DNA of 64,000 nt, taken from Neglectibacter timonensis (GTDB lineage: Bacteria > Bacillota > Clostridia > Oscillospirales > Acutalibacteraceae). Location: positions 186,937 to 250,936 of the forward strand of contig NZ_LT160635.1 of assembly GCF_900048895.1 (NCBI RefSeq). Direction: 5' to 3'. Under the pieces are notes generated by a model, which worked only from the letters and a program-made list of their open reading frames with translations, searched no databases and was not told where the DNA came from. The position numbers and the translations under genes were made by a program. Positions 1 to 7,967 of the stretch are shown here, piece after piece; position 1 is the stretch's first letter, and each line of letters starts with the position of its first letter.

Positions 1-891
1 CACCGCCGCCGTGCCGATGGCAGCCCCGGGCAGGATCTGGAAAACCCCGATGGCGTTGCCCACGGCGTTGGCTGTGATGGCCACCGTGCCGAAGGAGGAG
101 ATCAGGCTGACCACCATGATCTTTCCGAACTGGAACATGGCGTTTTCAATGCCGTTGGGAATGCCGATGCCCAAAATACGTTTCACCGTTCCCCCTTCCA
201 GCCGGAAGCGGAAGGGACGAGAGAAGTGGAGGGAGTATTTCTCCCGCCGCAGAAGCAGCAGCACCACCACGGCGGCCACGATCCGGGAGAGGAGGGTGGG
301 GATGGCCGCACCCTCGATCTCCCAGCCCAGCCCGTAAATCAAAAGGGCGTTGCCGGAGATGTTCACCGCGTTCATGAGGAAGGAGATCAGCATGGGGGTG
401 CGGGAATCCGCCATGGTGCGGAAAATGGCCGCACCGCCGTTATACAGGGCGATGAAGGGGATGGAGAACAGGGTGATGGTCAGGTAGGTATCGGCATACC
501 CCATCACCTCCTGGGTGATGGAGCCGAACACCGTGCGCAGGATCACCCCCCGCAGGAAGAACAGGGCGGCGGTGACCACGGCGGAGATCAGGAAGATCAG
601 CAGGATCAGCTGGTCTGAAACCCTTCTGGCCCGCTCCTCGTTTTTCGCCCCCAGGTACTGGCCCGCCACCACCGCGCCGCCGGTGGCCAAAGCGGTGAAC
701 AGCTGGATCAGCAGGATGCTCACCGAGTCCACCAGGGAGACGGCGGATACCGCCGCTTCCCCCACGCTGGAAATCATGACGGAGTCCGCCATGCCCACGA
801 ACATGGCCAGAAACTGCTCCGCCACCAGCGGCAGGATGATGCGGAAAATGTCCCTGCGGCTGAAGATCAGCCCCTCGGGCGGCTTTTTCAT
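1..891 (-). CDS. MATE family efflux transporter, partial (3' end outside window)
   Basis: Reading from an ATG at 891 on the minus strand, the frame stays open to the window edge (297 codons). The N-terminus starts MKKPPEGLIFSRRDIFRIIL and runs into hydrophobic segments with VAEQFLAMFVGMADSVMIS and a GGAVVAGQYLGAKNEERARR stretch. These are typical of the first transmembrane helices and loop of MATE antiporters, which export drugs or metabolites using Na+ or H+ gradients. An SD-like GGGAGGGG lies just upstream and a good promoter sits at 932-960. The C-terminal half is missing because the gene leaves the window. The gene is divergent from a second MATE gene at 1433. Substrate cannot be inferred. 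Confidence 0.85.
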   Translation of the reverse strand, partial: MKKPPEGLIFSRRDIFRIILPLVAEQFLAMFVGMADSVMISSVGEAAVSAVSLVDSVSILLIQLFTALATGGAVVAGQYLGAKNEERARRVSDQLILLIFLISAVVTAALFFLRGVILRTVFGSITQEVMGYADTYLTITLFSIPFIALYNGGAAIFRTMADSRTPMLISFLMNAVNISGNALLIYGLGWEIEGAAIPTLLSRIVAAVVVLLLLRREKYSLHFSRPFRFRLEGGTVKRILGIGIPNGIENAMFQFGKIMVVSLISSFGTVAITANAVGNAIGVFQILPGAAIGTAAV

Positions 892-931
892 CGGAAACCC
901 CTCCCCAAAGCAAAAGTTGCGTTTGAAACTG

Positions 932-960
932 ATTTTACTCTTTTTGGGGAAATCCGTCAA
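932..960 (-). promoter_or_regulatory. sigma-A promoter of the first MATE gene
   Basis: On the minus strand TTGACG (960-955), a 17-bp spacer and TAAAAT (937-932) form a near-consensus sigma-A promoter about 40 bp upstream of the ATG at 891. Confidence 0.65.
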
Positions 961-1109
961 GAAAGGGAAAGGGCTTCGCTCCGCCCTGCGCCGGCAGCGT
1001 CTCTTCCGGCACGGTTTTCCGGTACAGGAATACTCAATAAAAAGAGGGCCGTTGTTTTCAGGCAGAATTCACAAAAATGGAAAATAGGCAAAAAAAAACT
1101 TACGTGTGA

Positions 1110-1306
1110 GGAAGAAATGACGTAAAATAAAGCGTCGGGGAACGGGCCTGGCCTGCATGGCCGGGGAAAAGCCGCCCGGCTTACCGCAGCCCGGAAAGGC
1201 CGCGGCGGAAACGGAACCTGAAAATGGCATGTAGATGTAAGACCAGCTGGAAACAGTGCGTGATCTATGGAAGCTGATACGCTTCGGGAATCACGCGCTG
1301 TTTTTT
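1110..1306 (+). promoter_or_regulatory. structured leader with intrinsic terminator upstream of MATE gene (candidate attenuator/riboswitch)
   Basis: The ~190 bases before the MATE gene are dense in self-complementary GC segments (around 1145-1215). They end in a terminator: stem GCGTGAT (1258-1264)/ATCACGC (1290-1296) with an inner hairpin GAAGC/GCTTC, followed by TTTTTT at 1301-1306. The nearest upstream gene points the other way, so this terminator lies inside the leader of the 1433 gene rather than ending another transcript. A weak -10-like TAAAAT occurs near 1124. The layout (aptamer-sized fold, terminator, SD, start) resembles a riboswitch or attenuator. I could not match it to a known class. 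Confidence 0.45.
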
Positions 1307-1432
1307 GTTTTGCCCGGAAAACCAGGGGCGTCTGCAGGGCCTGGAGGCGGGGAAGGCATGGGAAAGAAACGATTGCAGCCCGCCGCCGCGTCGGGTGGGT
1401 TTCCGGGAATTCATTGCAAAGGAGAAACAGAG

Positions 1433-2824
1433 ATGAATGAGACAAAAAAACACTACCTTGCGGAGGAGCCGCTGGGAAAACTGCTTTTAAAATTTTCGGT
1501 GCCCTGCGTGCTTTCCATGCTGGTAAGCGCCCTGTACAACATTGTGGACCAGATTTTTATCGGCCAGGGGGTGGGGTATTTGGGAAACGCGGCCACCAAT
1601 GTGGTATACCCCTATACGGTGGCGGCCCTGGCTCTGGCGCTGCTGGCAGGGGACGGCTGCGCAGCGCTCTTGAGCCTTTCCCTGGGAAGGGGGGAAAAGG
1701 AATCCGCCCACAGATGCGTGGGCAGCGGCATGATGCTGTGCGCGGCGGTGGGACTTGTGCTGATGGCGCTGGGCTTAGCCTTTCAGGAAGAAATCCTGAC
1801 ACTGTTCGGCGTGACGGAGTCCTGCCACGGCTATGCGGCGGAATATATGACGGTAATCACCCTGGGGATCCCCTTCTATGTGTTCGCCTCCGGCATGAAT
1901 TCCGTCATCCGTGCAGATGGGTCGCCGGGGTATTCCATGTTTGCCACGGTGTTGGGGGCCGTGCTCAATTTGATTCTGGATCCGGTGGCTATCTTTGCGC
2001 TGGGGATGGGGGTGTGGGGCGCGGCTGCCGCCACCATCATCGGCCAGGCGGCCTCCTGTGCGGCCACGCTTTTCTATTTCCGCAGGCCCAAATCCTTTTC
2101 CCTGCAGAGGGCCAGCTTCCGGCCCTCCGGCCTGCTCTGCCGCAGAATCGGCCAGCTGGGGATTTCCAGCTTTATCACCCAGATTGCCATCGTGGCGGTG
2201 ATGGCGGTGGCAAACAACATGATTGTGCTCTGCGGGCCGCGCTCCGTCTATGGGGCGGATATTCCCCTTTCTGTTGTGGGGATTGTCATGAAGGTGTTCG
2301 GCATTGTCATCGCCTTTTCCGTGGGGATTGCCGTGGGCGGGCAGCCCATTGTGGGCTTCAACTACGGCGCCCGCAATTTTGAGCGGGTCCGGGGGACGTA
2401 CAGCCGGATCCTCTGGGCCAATTTGGCGGTGGGGAGCCTGGCGATGCTGCTGTTCGAGGCCTGCCCCCAGGCGCTTGTGTCGCTTTTCGGGAATGAAAGC
2501 CAGCTCTACAACGAGTTTGCCTGCCTCTGCTTCCGCGTTTTCCTGGGAGGAATCCTGCTGTGCTGTATCCAGAAAGCCAGCAGCATTTTCCTGCAATCCA
2601 TTGGAAAGCCGGTGAAGGCGGCCGTGCTTTCTCTGTCCCGGGACGTGGTGTTCCTGCTGCCTGGAGTGGTGCTGCTGGCACGCCTGTTCGGGGTGGAGGG
2701 GATGCTTTGGGCCGCCCCTGCGGCGGATGCGCTGTCCGCCCTGCTCACCTTGCTTCTGGTGGGGGGAGAGCTGAAAAAGATGCGGGGGAACCGCGCCGGC
2801 GTGATAAGTACAGTTTGCGGATAA
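1433..2824 (+). CDS. MATE family efflux transporter
   Basis: A 463-residue polytopic membrane protein of normal MATE length. The start ATG at 1433 follows AAAGGAG at about 1419. The open frame extends further upstream, but only through the leader's terminator. The N-terminal FSVPCVLSMLVSALYNIVDQ segment and a second inverted half beginning near residue 240 (GISSFITQIAIVAVMAVANN) fit the MepA/DinF-like branch with twelve helices. It probably exports a cationic or aromatic compound by ion antiport. It is divergent from another MATE gene and sits behind a putative attenuator, so expression may respond to a small ligand. The specific substrate is unknown. Confidence 0.9.
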   Translation: MNETKKHYLAEEPLGKLLLKFSVPCVLSMLVSALYNIVDQIFIGQGVGYLGNAATNVVYPYTVAALALALLAGDGCAALLSLSLGRGEKESAHRCVGSGMMLCAAVGLVLMALGLAFQEEILTLFGVTESCHGYAAEYMTVITLGIPFYVFASGMNSVIRADGSPGYSMFATVLGAVLNLILDPVAIFALGMGVWGAAAATIIGQAASCAATLFYFRRPKSFSLQRASFRPSGLLCRRIGQLGISSFITQIAIVAVMAVANNMIVLCGPRSVYGADIPLSVVGIVMKVFGIVIAFSVGIAVGGQPIVGFNYGARNFERVRGTYSRILWANLAVGSLAMLLFEACPQALVSLFGNESQLYNEFACLCFRVFLGGILLCCIQKASSIFLQSIGKPVKAAVLSLSRDVVFLLPGVVLLARLFGVEGMLWAAPAADALSALLTLLLVGGELKKMRGNRAGVISTVCG

Positions 2825-2876
2825 GCCCTTTTGGGAACAGGGGCGGAGCGCCGCTTTTCAATTTTGGAAGGGCTGG

Positions 2877-5420
2877 TCACTGGGGAGGGAGGTCCTTCAG
2901 GCTGGACTCGTCCGCCGCAACCTTGACCCTGCCGCTGGCCAGCAGGGAGAGAAAGGCCTCTACCAGGCGGGGATCGAACTGCTTTCCGGCTTCCTCCCGG
3001 AGGATTTCCATCACCCGCTTCAGGGGGATGCCGGGCTTGTAGCAGCGCTTGGAGACCATGGCGTCGAAGGAATCCGCCACACAGAGGATTCTGGCGGTGA
3101 GGGGGATGTTTTCCCCGGCGATCCCCCTGGGGTAGCCTCCGCCGTCGTACCGCTCGTGGTGGCCGGTCACCGCGGGGATGACGTAGTCCAGGGAGGGAAG
3201 GTGCTTGATGATGCCGATGGAGGCCTCCACGTGGCCCTTGACCACGCCGAATTCCTCCTCCGTCAGCCGGCCCGGCTTATTGAGGATGCTTTCCGGAATC
3301 CCAATTTTTCCCACGTCATGCAGCAGCGCCGCCTGCCGCAGCATTTCGATGGTGTCCTGGTTCATGCCCAGGGCCTCCCCCAGGGAGGTGGCATAGTAGG
3401 CCACGTTGTTGGAATGGCGGAAGGTGTAATGGTCCTTGGTGTCGATGGCCGCCGTCAGGGCGAACACCGTGGATTCGTATTCCTGATAGATGTACTTCGG
3501 CGCGCCGGATTCCTCCAGTTTTTTGACGCCGTTTACGGTGGTGTCGAAGACCCGGATGGCGTTTTTCCCGCTGCGCTTGGCATGGTAGACGGAGAGGTCC
3601 ACATTGTCCAGCAGTTCCTTGGGGGTGGAAGCCCCGTAGGGGTAGGCGCTGATTCCCGCGCTGATGGTCAGGCGCTTGATGGAGTATTCCCCGCCGCTTT
3701 CGTTCAGGCTGTAGATCTGGCGGCTGATGGATTCCGTCAGCTTTTTGGCGGCCAGCACGTCGTAATGGGGCAGCAGGATTGCAAATTCCTTGCCGCTGTA
3801 CCTGGCCGCCACGCCGTTTTCCCCAATGCTGGCGGTGATGACCCTGGCGATGCGCTGCAGGGCCCTGTCGCCCTCCGCCATGCCGTACAGCTGGTTGTAG
3901 AGCTTGAAGTCGTCCACGTTGATCAGCACCAGCACCAGGGAGGATTTTTTGCAGGAGAGGAAGAGCTCCTCCATCTTGGCGTTGAAATGTTTCCTGTTGT
4001 AGAGCCCGGTCAGCTCGTCGGTGACGGCTTCCCGGTAGGCCTGCTCGTAGAGCATGGAGTTTTTGATGGCGATGGACGCCACGGAGGCCAGGGCCGCCAG
4101 AAAGGCCACGTCGTCCGCGCTGATACGGCTTTTCCCGTTTTTATGGGAGAGCAGGATGATGCCCACCAGCTCCCCCTGGTCCTTCAGGGGCTGGATGTAT
4201 TCCACTCCCAGGCCGGCAAGCAGCTTTTTTTCGGAATCCCACATGGCCTTATAGGCCACGCTGTAGCGGAACTCCTTCAGGAACAGGCCATCGTCCCCTT
4301 CCTGAAGCCGGGCTACAATGGGGCTGTCTGCCCGCAGGAAAAAGGAATTGTCCGCAAGGGGCTTGTCCGTATGGACGGTGGAAAAGGGCGCGTCCCTGTG
4401 GTCCTGCATGCAGATGTAGACGGAATCCGCCTCGGTGGAGGCTTTGACGGCCCTGGTGATCTCCTCGTAGATGTCCCGGATCCGCAGACTTTTGGAAACC
4501 GTGAGGCTGAACTGCTGCAGGCATTCCTGCTTCATGCGGTCCTCCTTGATGAACACGGCGTTGAGGAATTTCTTCCACACAAGCATGAACAGCAGGGAGA
4601 CGATGAGGAACAGGCAGCCCAGCACCAGGGTGGAATTGCTGCCGCCTAGCCGGGGGAAATACGCCTTCAGGAAGGAGAGGAACCGCGGGCTCAGGTTATA
4701 GAACAGGATGACCGAGGCGATCAGCGAGGCGCCGTAGCACACAGCTTCGCTGGTGAGCATCTTCAGCCGGAACAGCCGCCGTTTTGTCAGGGCGTAGAAC
4801 ATGAGCCCCGCGTTGAGCAGGCAGCAGAGGATGTCGATGGGGAAGCCCTTCAGGGCGGGGATCAGCAGGGCCAGGTTGCCGCTGAACATCAGCACAATGC
4901 CCGCCAGGGTGGGCTCGATCTGCTTGCGGAAAACAGGGTCCTTTTTGCAGTTGGTCACAATGATGTAGATCATGTGGAACATGATGCCCGCCGCAATGGC
5001 AAACAGCACGCCCACGGTCCAGCTCATCTCATAGACAAAAACGGCGTTTCCGTCTACCAGGACCAGGTCCGGCCATTTCAGGAAAATGCCGGTGGGGATA
5101 TTGGCCACAAACCCGGCGGTGAGCAGCAGGAACCAGAACTTGCAGAAGCCCGGCCTGCGCTGCCCGGAAAAGGCGTTGACAAAGTAGAACAGCGCGTAGG
5201 CCAGATAGAGCAGGCCGCCCAGGGAGACATGGTACCAGAACTGATAGGAGGGCCAAAGCTGAATCCGCATAAAGAAGGAGCCGCCCGTCCACACCATGGA
5301 GGCCAGGATCACAAAGAGGTAGGAGGTGACGATCCGGTTTTTCTTGGCCGCCAGGAAGACCAGGAACAGGAAGGTGTAGCAGGCAAGGGCGATCACCGGG
5401 ATATAATCGAAAGCGCCCAT
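2877..5420 (-). CDS. 7TM sensor - GAF - degenerate GGDEF - HD-GYP c-di-GMP phosphodiesterase
   Basis: An 847-residue membrane signalling protein. Residues 1-275 hold about seven or eight hydrophobic helices like the N-terminal 7TM sensor of histidine kinases. A GAF-like domain (about 300-460) follows, then a GGDEF domain (about 465-625) whose signature reads SGKEF instead of GGDEF, so cyclase activity is unlikely. The C-terminal HD-GYP domain (about 645-830) keeps HDVGKIG, the downstream histidines, HHERYDGGGYP and DSFDAM, which indicates an active c-di-GMP hydrolase. The degenerate GGDEF may act as a GTP or c-di-GMP sensing module. Its ATG overlaps the upstream GH3 stop codon (TGATG), implying translational coupling and a shared role. 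Confidence 0.9.
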   Translation of the reverse strand: MGAFDYIPVIALACYTFLFLVFLAAKKNRIVTSYLFVILASMVWTGGSFFMRIQLWPSYQFWYHVSLGGLLYLAYALFYFVNAFSGQRRPGFCKFWFLLLTAGFVANIPTGIFLKWPDLVLVDGNAVFVYEMSWTVGVLFAIAAGIMFHMIYIIVTNCKKDPVFRKQIEPTLAGIVLMFSGNLALLIPALKGFPIDILCCLLNAGLMFYALTKRRLFRLKMLTSEAVCYGASLIASVILFYNLSPRFLSFLKAYFPRLGGSNSTLVLGCLFLIVSLLFMLVWKKFLNAVFIKEDRMKQECLQQFSLTVSKSLRIRDIYEEITRAVKASTEADSVYICMQDHRDAPFSTVHTDKPLADNSFFLRADSPIVARLQEGDDGLFLKEFRYSVAYKAMWDSEKKLLAGLGVEYIQPLKDQGELVGIILLSHKNGKSRISADDVAFLAALASVASIAIKNSMLYEQAYREAVTDELTGLYNRKHFNAKMEELFLSCKKSSLVLVLINVDDFKLYNQLYGMAEGDRALQRIARVITASIGENGVAARYSGKEFAILLPHYDVLAAKKLTESISRQIYSLNESGGEYSIKRLTISAGISAYPYGASTPKELLDNVDLSVYHAKRSGKNAIRVFDTTVNGVKKLEESGAPKYIYQEYESTVFALTAAIDTKDHYTFRHSNNVAYYATSLGEALGMNQDTIEMLRQAALLHDVGKIGIPESILNKPGRLTEEEFGVVKGHVEASIGIIKHLPSLDYVIPAVTGHHERYDGGGYPRGIAGENIPLTARILCVADSFDAMVSKRCYKPGIPLKRVMEILREEAGKQFDPRLVEAFLSLLASGRVKVAADESSLKDLPPQ

Positions 5421-7033
5421 CAGGAACCCCTCCTTTCGCAGAACCCCTGGGAAGAGAGCAGGTTCTCCATCTCGTGGGGGGAGGGATTCATGCGGGGCGG
5501 CTCCCCGTACCGCTCCCGGCAGGCGGCGAAAGCGCCGCAGCGGAGGATGGTCACCTGCAGGGGATCGATGCCCAGGATCTTTTTCAAATCCCTGTAATCC
5601 TGGTCGATATAACGGAAATAGGTGCTCAGCTGCTCCCGCAGGATTTCCGCCGTCACGGCGGAGGAAACCAGGGAATCCGGGGACATCTCCACATAGAGGT
5701 GCATATAGGGGCGGTTCTCCTTGCTGAACTCCTTGCGGGCCGTCCAGTCCGTCACCGGGAGGCCGGACAGCTCGACGACGGTTTTGATCCCCTGCTCGGA
5801 GATCCTGGTGAAGCCGCCGATGTCGATGATGGTGGGGATCCTGTCCACATACTCGAACCTGGGGATGCGGGCGCCGTCTTCCCGGCTCTCCAGTCCCGCG
5901 CAGCGGTAGACGTCCCCCACCCGGTAACGGGCGAAAGCCCCTCCCTTAAACACGGTGACGGCCAGCTCGTATTTTTCCCCGGGGACCACCTGGTCCATCA
6001 GATAGGTCCGGGGCTGGAAGGAGGGGTCGGAAAGGCTTTTCATCATATCCTGCTCCGGAATGAATTCGTAAAAGCAGGTGTCGGGGAAGAAATAGATGCC
6101 GTTGCGTGTCCAGGTTTCCGTGCCCACCAGGGAGGGCTCGGTGCCGGCAAAGAGTTCCATGGGCCGTACGCCCCAGAGCTCCTCCAGGTCGTCCCGGTAG
6201 CAGCGGTTGTCCGTCCCGGCCACCATGAAGCCCTTGAGCTCAAAGAGGTCCTTGGGCATAAGGGCGCGGCCCTCCCTCCTGCAGCGGTACTTGCCGCGAA
6301 GGATTTTCACGGCCATTTTCGGGCTGCATTTGAGCAGGGATTTCAGCCCGCCGCCGGAACTCATGGAGCCCAGGCTCATGCTTACGGCGTAGGCCACGCT
6401 GCCCAGGCCGAAAAAGTAATCCAGCCCCTGCTTCATGGCCAGTTTGAAACCCGCCTTGTTCCGCTGGCTGAAGGTCATGTCCACTGCCTCCTCCACGGGG
6501 GGCAGGAAATCGATGCTCACAGCCTCGGAAAGGGTGACTGGAAGCAGGCCTGTGGCGTAGGGAAGGGGTGCCAGGCCGTAGAGGATTTTATCGTGAGGGC
6601 GGGTTTTGAACTGGCCCTTGGCCCGGCTGGTGCACAGCAGCTCGCAGGCCACCACATTGTCCCGGAAGGTATCCAGCATGCCCCGGGTATAGGGGGCCAG
6701 CTTGACGGGGTGCCTGCCGCCTTCCCAGGTGGTCTGAATCCAGATCAGAGGCTTCTCCGGCAGCATGTCGTCCCGCTTCAAAAGCAGCACGTCGGCGTAA
6801 TCCTCATAGGTAGTGAGGGGCACCATCCGGCGGAATTCCTCCACGGTTTTCGGCTGTTTCCCCTTGAGGATACTTCTGCCCAGCTGGGAGTCCGCCCAAA
6901 GGCCGATCTGCTCCAGCAGGAGACGGTTTTGTATCTTCATATACCCGGGAAGGTCCAGGTCCAGGAACCCGCAGTACTGCTCCCAGATTTCCCGGTACTG
7001 CTTCTTTTTCAGCATCTCGTCCACAGGCTTCAC
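5420..7033 (-). CDS. GH3 family acyl-acid amido synthetase-like protein
   Basis: 537 residues, the usual GH3 length. GH3 proteins adenylate a carboxylic acid and join it to an amino acid (plant examples conjugate auxin or jasmonate). Visible family features are the N-terminal adenylation-like region, ELFAGTEPSL resembling the second nucleotide motif, YRVGDVYR resembling the third motif, and a C-terminal cap domain. The first nucleotide motif reads TTWEGGRHPVKLAP rather than the usual serine/threonine-glycine rich loop, so substrate or nucleotide handling may differ. It lies four bases downstream of a methyltransferase-like membrane protein and overlaps the HD-GYP gene by one base. The acid substrate is unknown. 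Confidence 0.8.
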   Translation of the reverse strand: MKPVDEMLKKKQYREIWEQYCGFLDLDLPGYMKIQNRLLLEQIGLWADSQLGRSILKGKQPKTVEEFRRMVPLTTYEDYADVLLLKRDDMLPEKPLIWIQTTWEGGRHPVKLAPYTRGMLDTFRDNVVACELLCTSRAKGQFKTRPHDKILYGLAPLPYATGLLPVTLSEAVSIDFLPPVEEAVDMTFSQRNKAGFKLAMKQGLDYFFGLGSVAYAVSMSLGSMSSGGGLKSLLKCSPKMAVKILRGKYRCRREGRALMPKDLFELKGFMVAGTDNRCYRDDLEELWGVRPMELFAGTEPSLVGTETWTRNGIYFFPDTCFYEFIPEQDMMKSLSDPSFQPRTYLMDQVVPGEKYELAVTVFKGGAFARYRVGDVYRCAGLESREDGARIPRFEYVDRIPTIIDIGGFTRISEQGIKTVVELSGLPVTDWTARKEFSKENRPYMHLYVEMSPDSLVSSAVTAEILREQLSTYFRYIDQDYRDLKKILGIDPLQVTILRCGAFAACRERYGEPPRMNPSPHEMENLLSSQGFCERRGS

Positions 7034-7037
7034 AAGG

Positions 7038-7598
7038 CTACCCCTTTCTCAAGGTGCGCAGGCAGCGCACCACACTGGAAGGCCGCGGGATCAGGAACGG
7101 GGCCTCCCTCCGATACTCCTCATAGTCGCAGAAGGTTTTGGGAAAGGTCCAGACATCCTGAAAAACCGCATACAGGAGGTCAAGGACCGTGCCGGTAACC
7201 GCCAGCACCAGCAGCGGCGCGCCGCCCAAAGCCGCGTACAGCGAAAAATAGAACCCCGCGTACCACAACACCCCGGGGTGGCGGCAAAGGGCGTACATCC
7301 CTGTGCGGCATACCCTTCTGCCCCGGCTCTCCCGCACATAGGTTTCCTCAAAGGGCAGGGCGAAGAAAAGAGTGTAGCAAAGCAGCAGCAGAAAACACAG
7401 GGCGAGAATCCCGCCCGGGACCAGACGGGCGGGATTCCGGTTTTGGCCCTTCCAGCAGGCGGCCGCAGTCAGCAGCAGCAGACCCGCGCAGGATAGGGCA
7501 AATGCGCCGTGCAGCTTCCTGCTTTTCCACCGCACCTGATTAAAATCATAAAGCAGAAAAAAGAGGTAGCAGACCGCGGTGCCAACCCCAAAAATCAT
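7038..7598 (-). CDS. isoprenylcysteine carboxylmethyltransferase-like membrane protein
   Basis: A 186-residue protein with about five hydrophobic helices. Its C-terminal region holds YALCRHPGVLWYAGFYF followed by FPKTFCDYEEYRREAPFLIP, the pattern of ICMT/PEMT-type integral-membrane methyltransferases (RHP cofactor motif, then EE near the end). An ATG at 7646 would overlap the promoter -10 box. The ATG at 7598, preceded by CGGAGGAG, is a better start. It is the first gene of the operon with GH3 and HD-GYP genes. It may methylate a lipid or small hydrophobic acid, possibly the GH3 product, but that is inference. Confidence 0.7.
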   Translation of the reverse strand: MIFGVGTAVCYLFFLLYDFNQVRWKSRKLHGAFALSCAGLLLLTAAACWKGQNRNPARLVPGGILALCFLLLLCYTLFFALPFEETYVRESRGRRVCRTGMYALCRHPGVLWYAGFYFSLYAALGGAPLLVLAVTGTVLDLLYAVFQDVWTFPKTFCDYEEYRREAPFLIPRPSSVVRCLRTLRKG

Positions 7599-7634
7599 AG
7601 CGCCCTGCTCCTCCGTTTTTTCAAATTCAGAAAC

Positions 7635-7663
7635 ATTATATGTCATATTGGGAGTGGATTCAA
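7635..7663 (-). promoter_or_regulatory. sigma-A promoter of the ICMT-GH3-HD-GYP operon
   Basis: Minus-strand TTGAAT (7663-7658), 17-bp spacer, TATAAT (7640-7635). The expected transcript start near 7628 lies about 30 bases upstream of the ATG at 7598. This argues against the longer reading frame that begins inside the -10 element. Confidence 0.65.
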
Positions 7664-7967
7664 GCGAATTCGCAAAATAATCAAGAAAAATTCGGGATCA
7701 TCTATACAATTTCACCAAATAGTAATTTAAGCAGTTTTTATACTGGCGGATTATCCTGCATTCAGGCAGAGGCGTCCGGAAGAACGGCGGATGCCGCACG
7801 GAGAGGCAGGGCACGGAAAAGGAGCGGGGGAAAATTCCGGGAAGAAGCCCTGTAGGTCGAAATTGTCAAAGAAAAAACTGCATCGTCCATTCTTTTTATA
7901 TGCTTTGCGCGGTATAGTGTGAAGATAGAACGGCCGGAGGGGCCGGATTGTGGGGAGGAATTTTACT

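Noticed and set aside
3156..7198. Long plus-strand open frames (497 and 574 codons) opposite the HD-GYP and GH3 genes
   Set aside because: No SD, no domain, and His/Gly/Gln-rich composition typical of antisense frames.
7640..7855. 71-codon open frame upstream of the ABC exporter
   Set aside because: Overlaps the minus-strand operon promoter and has no SD or similarity.
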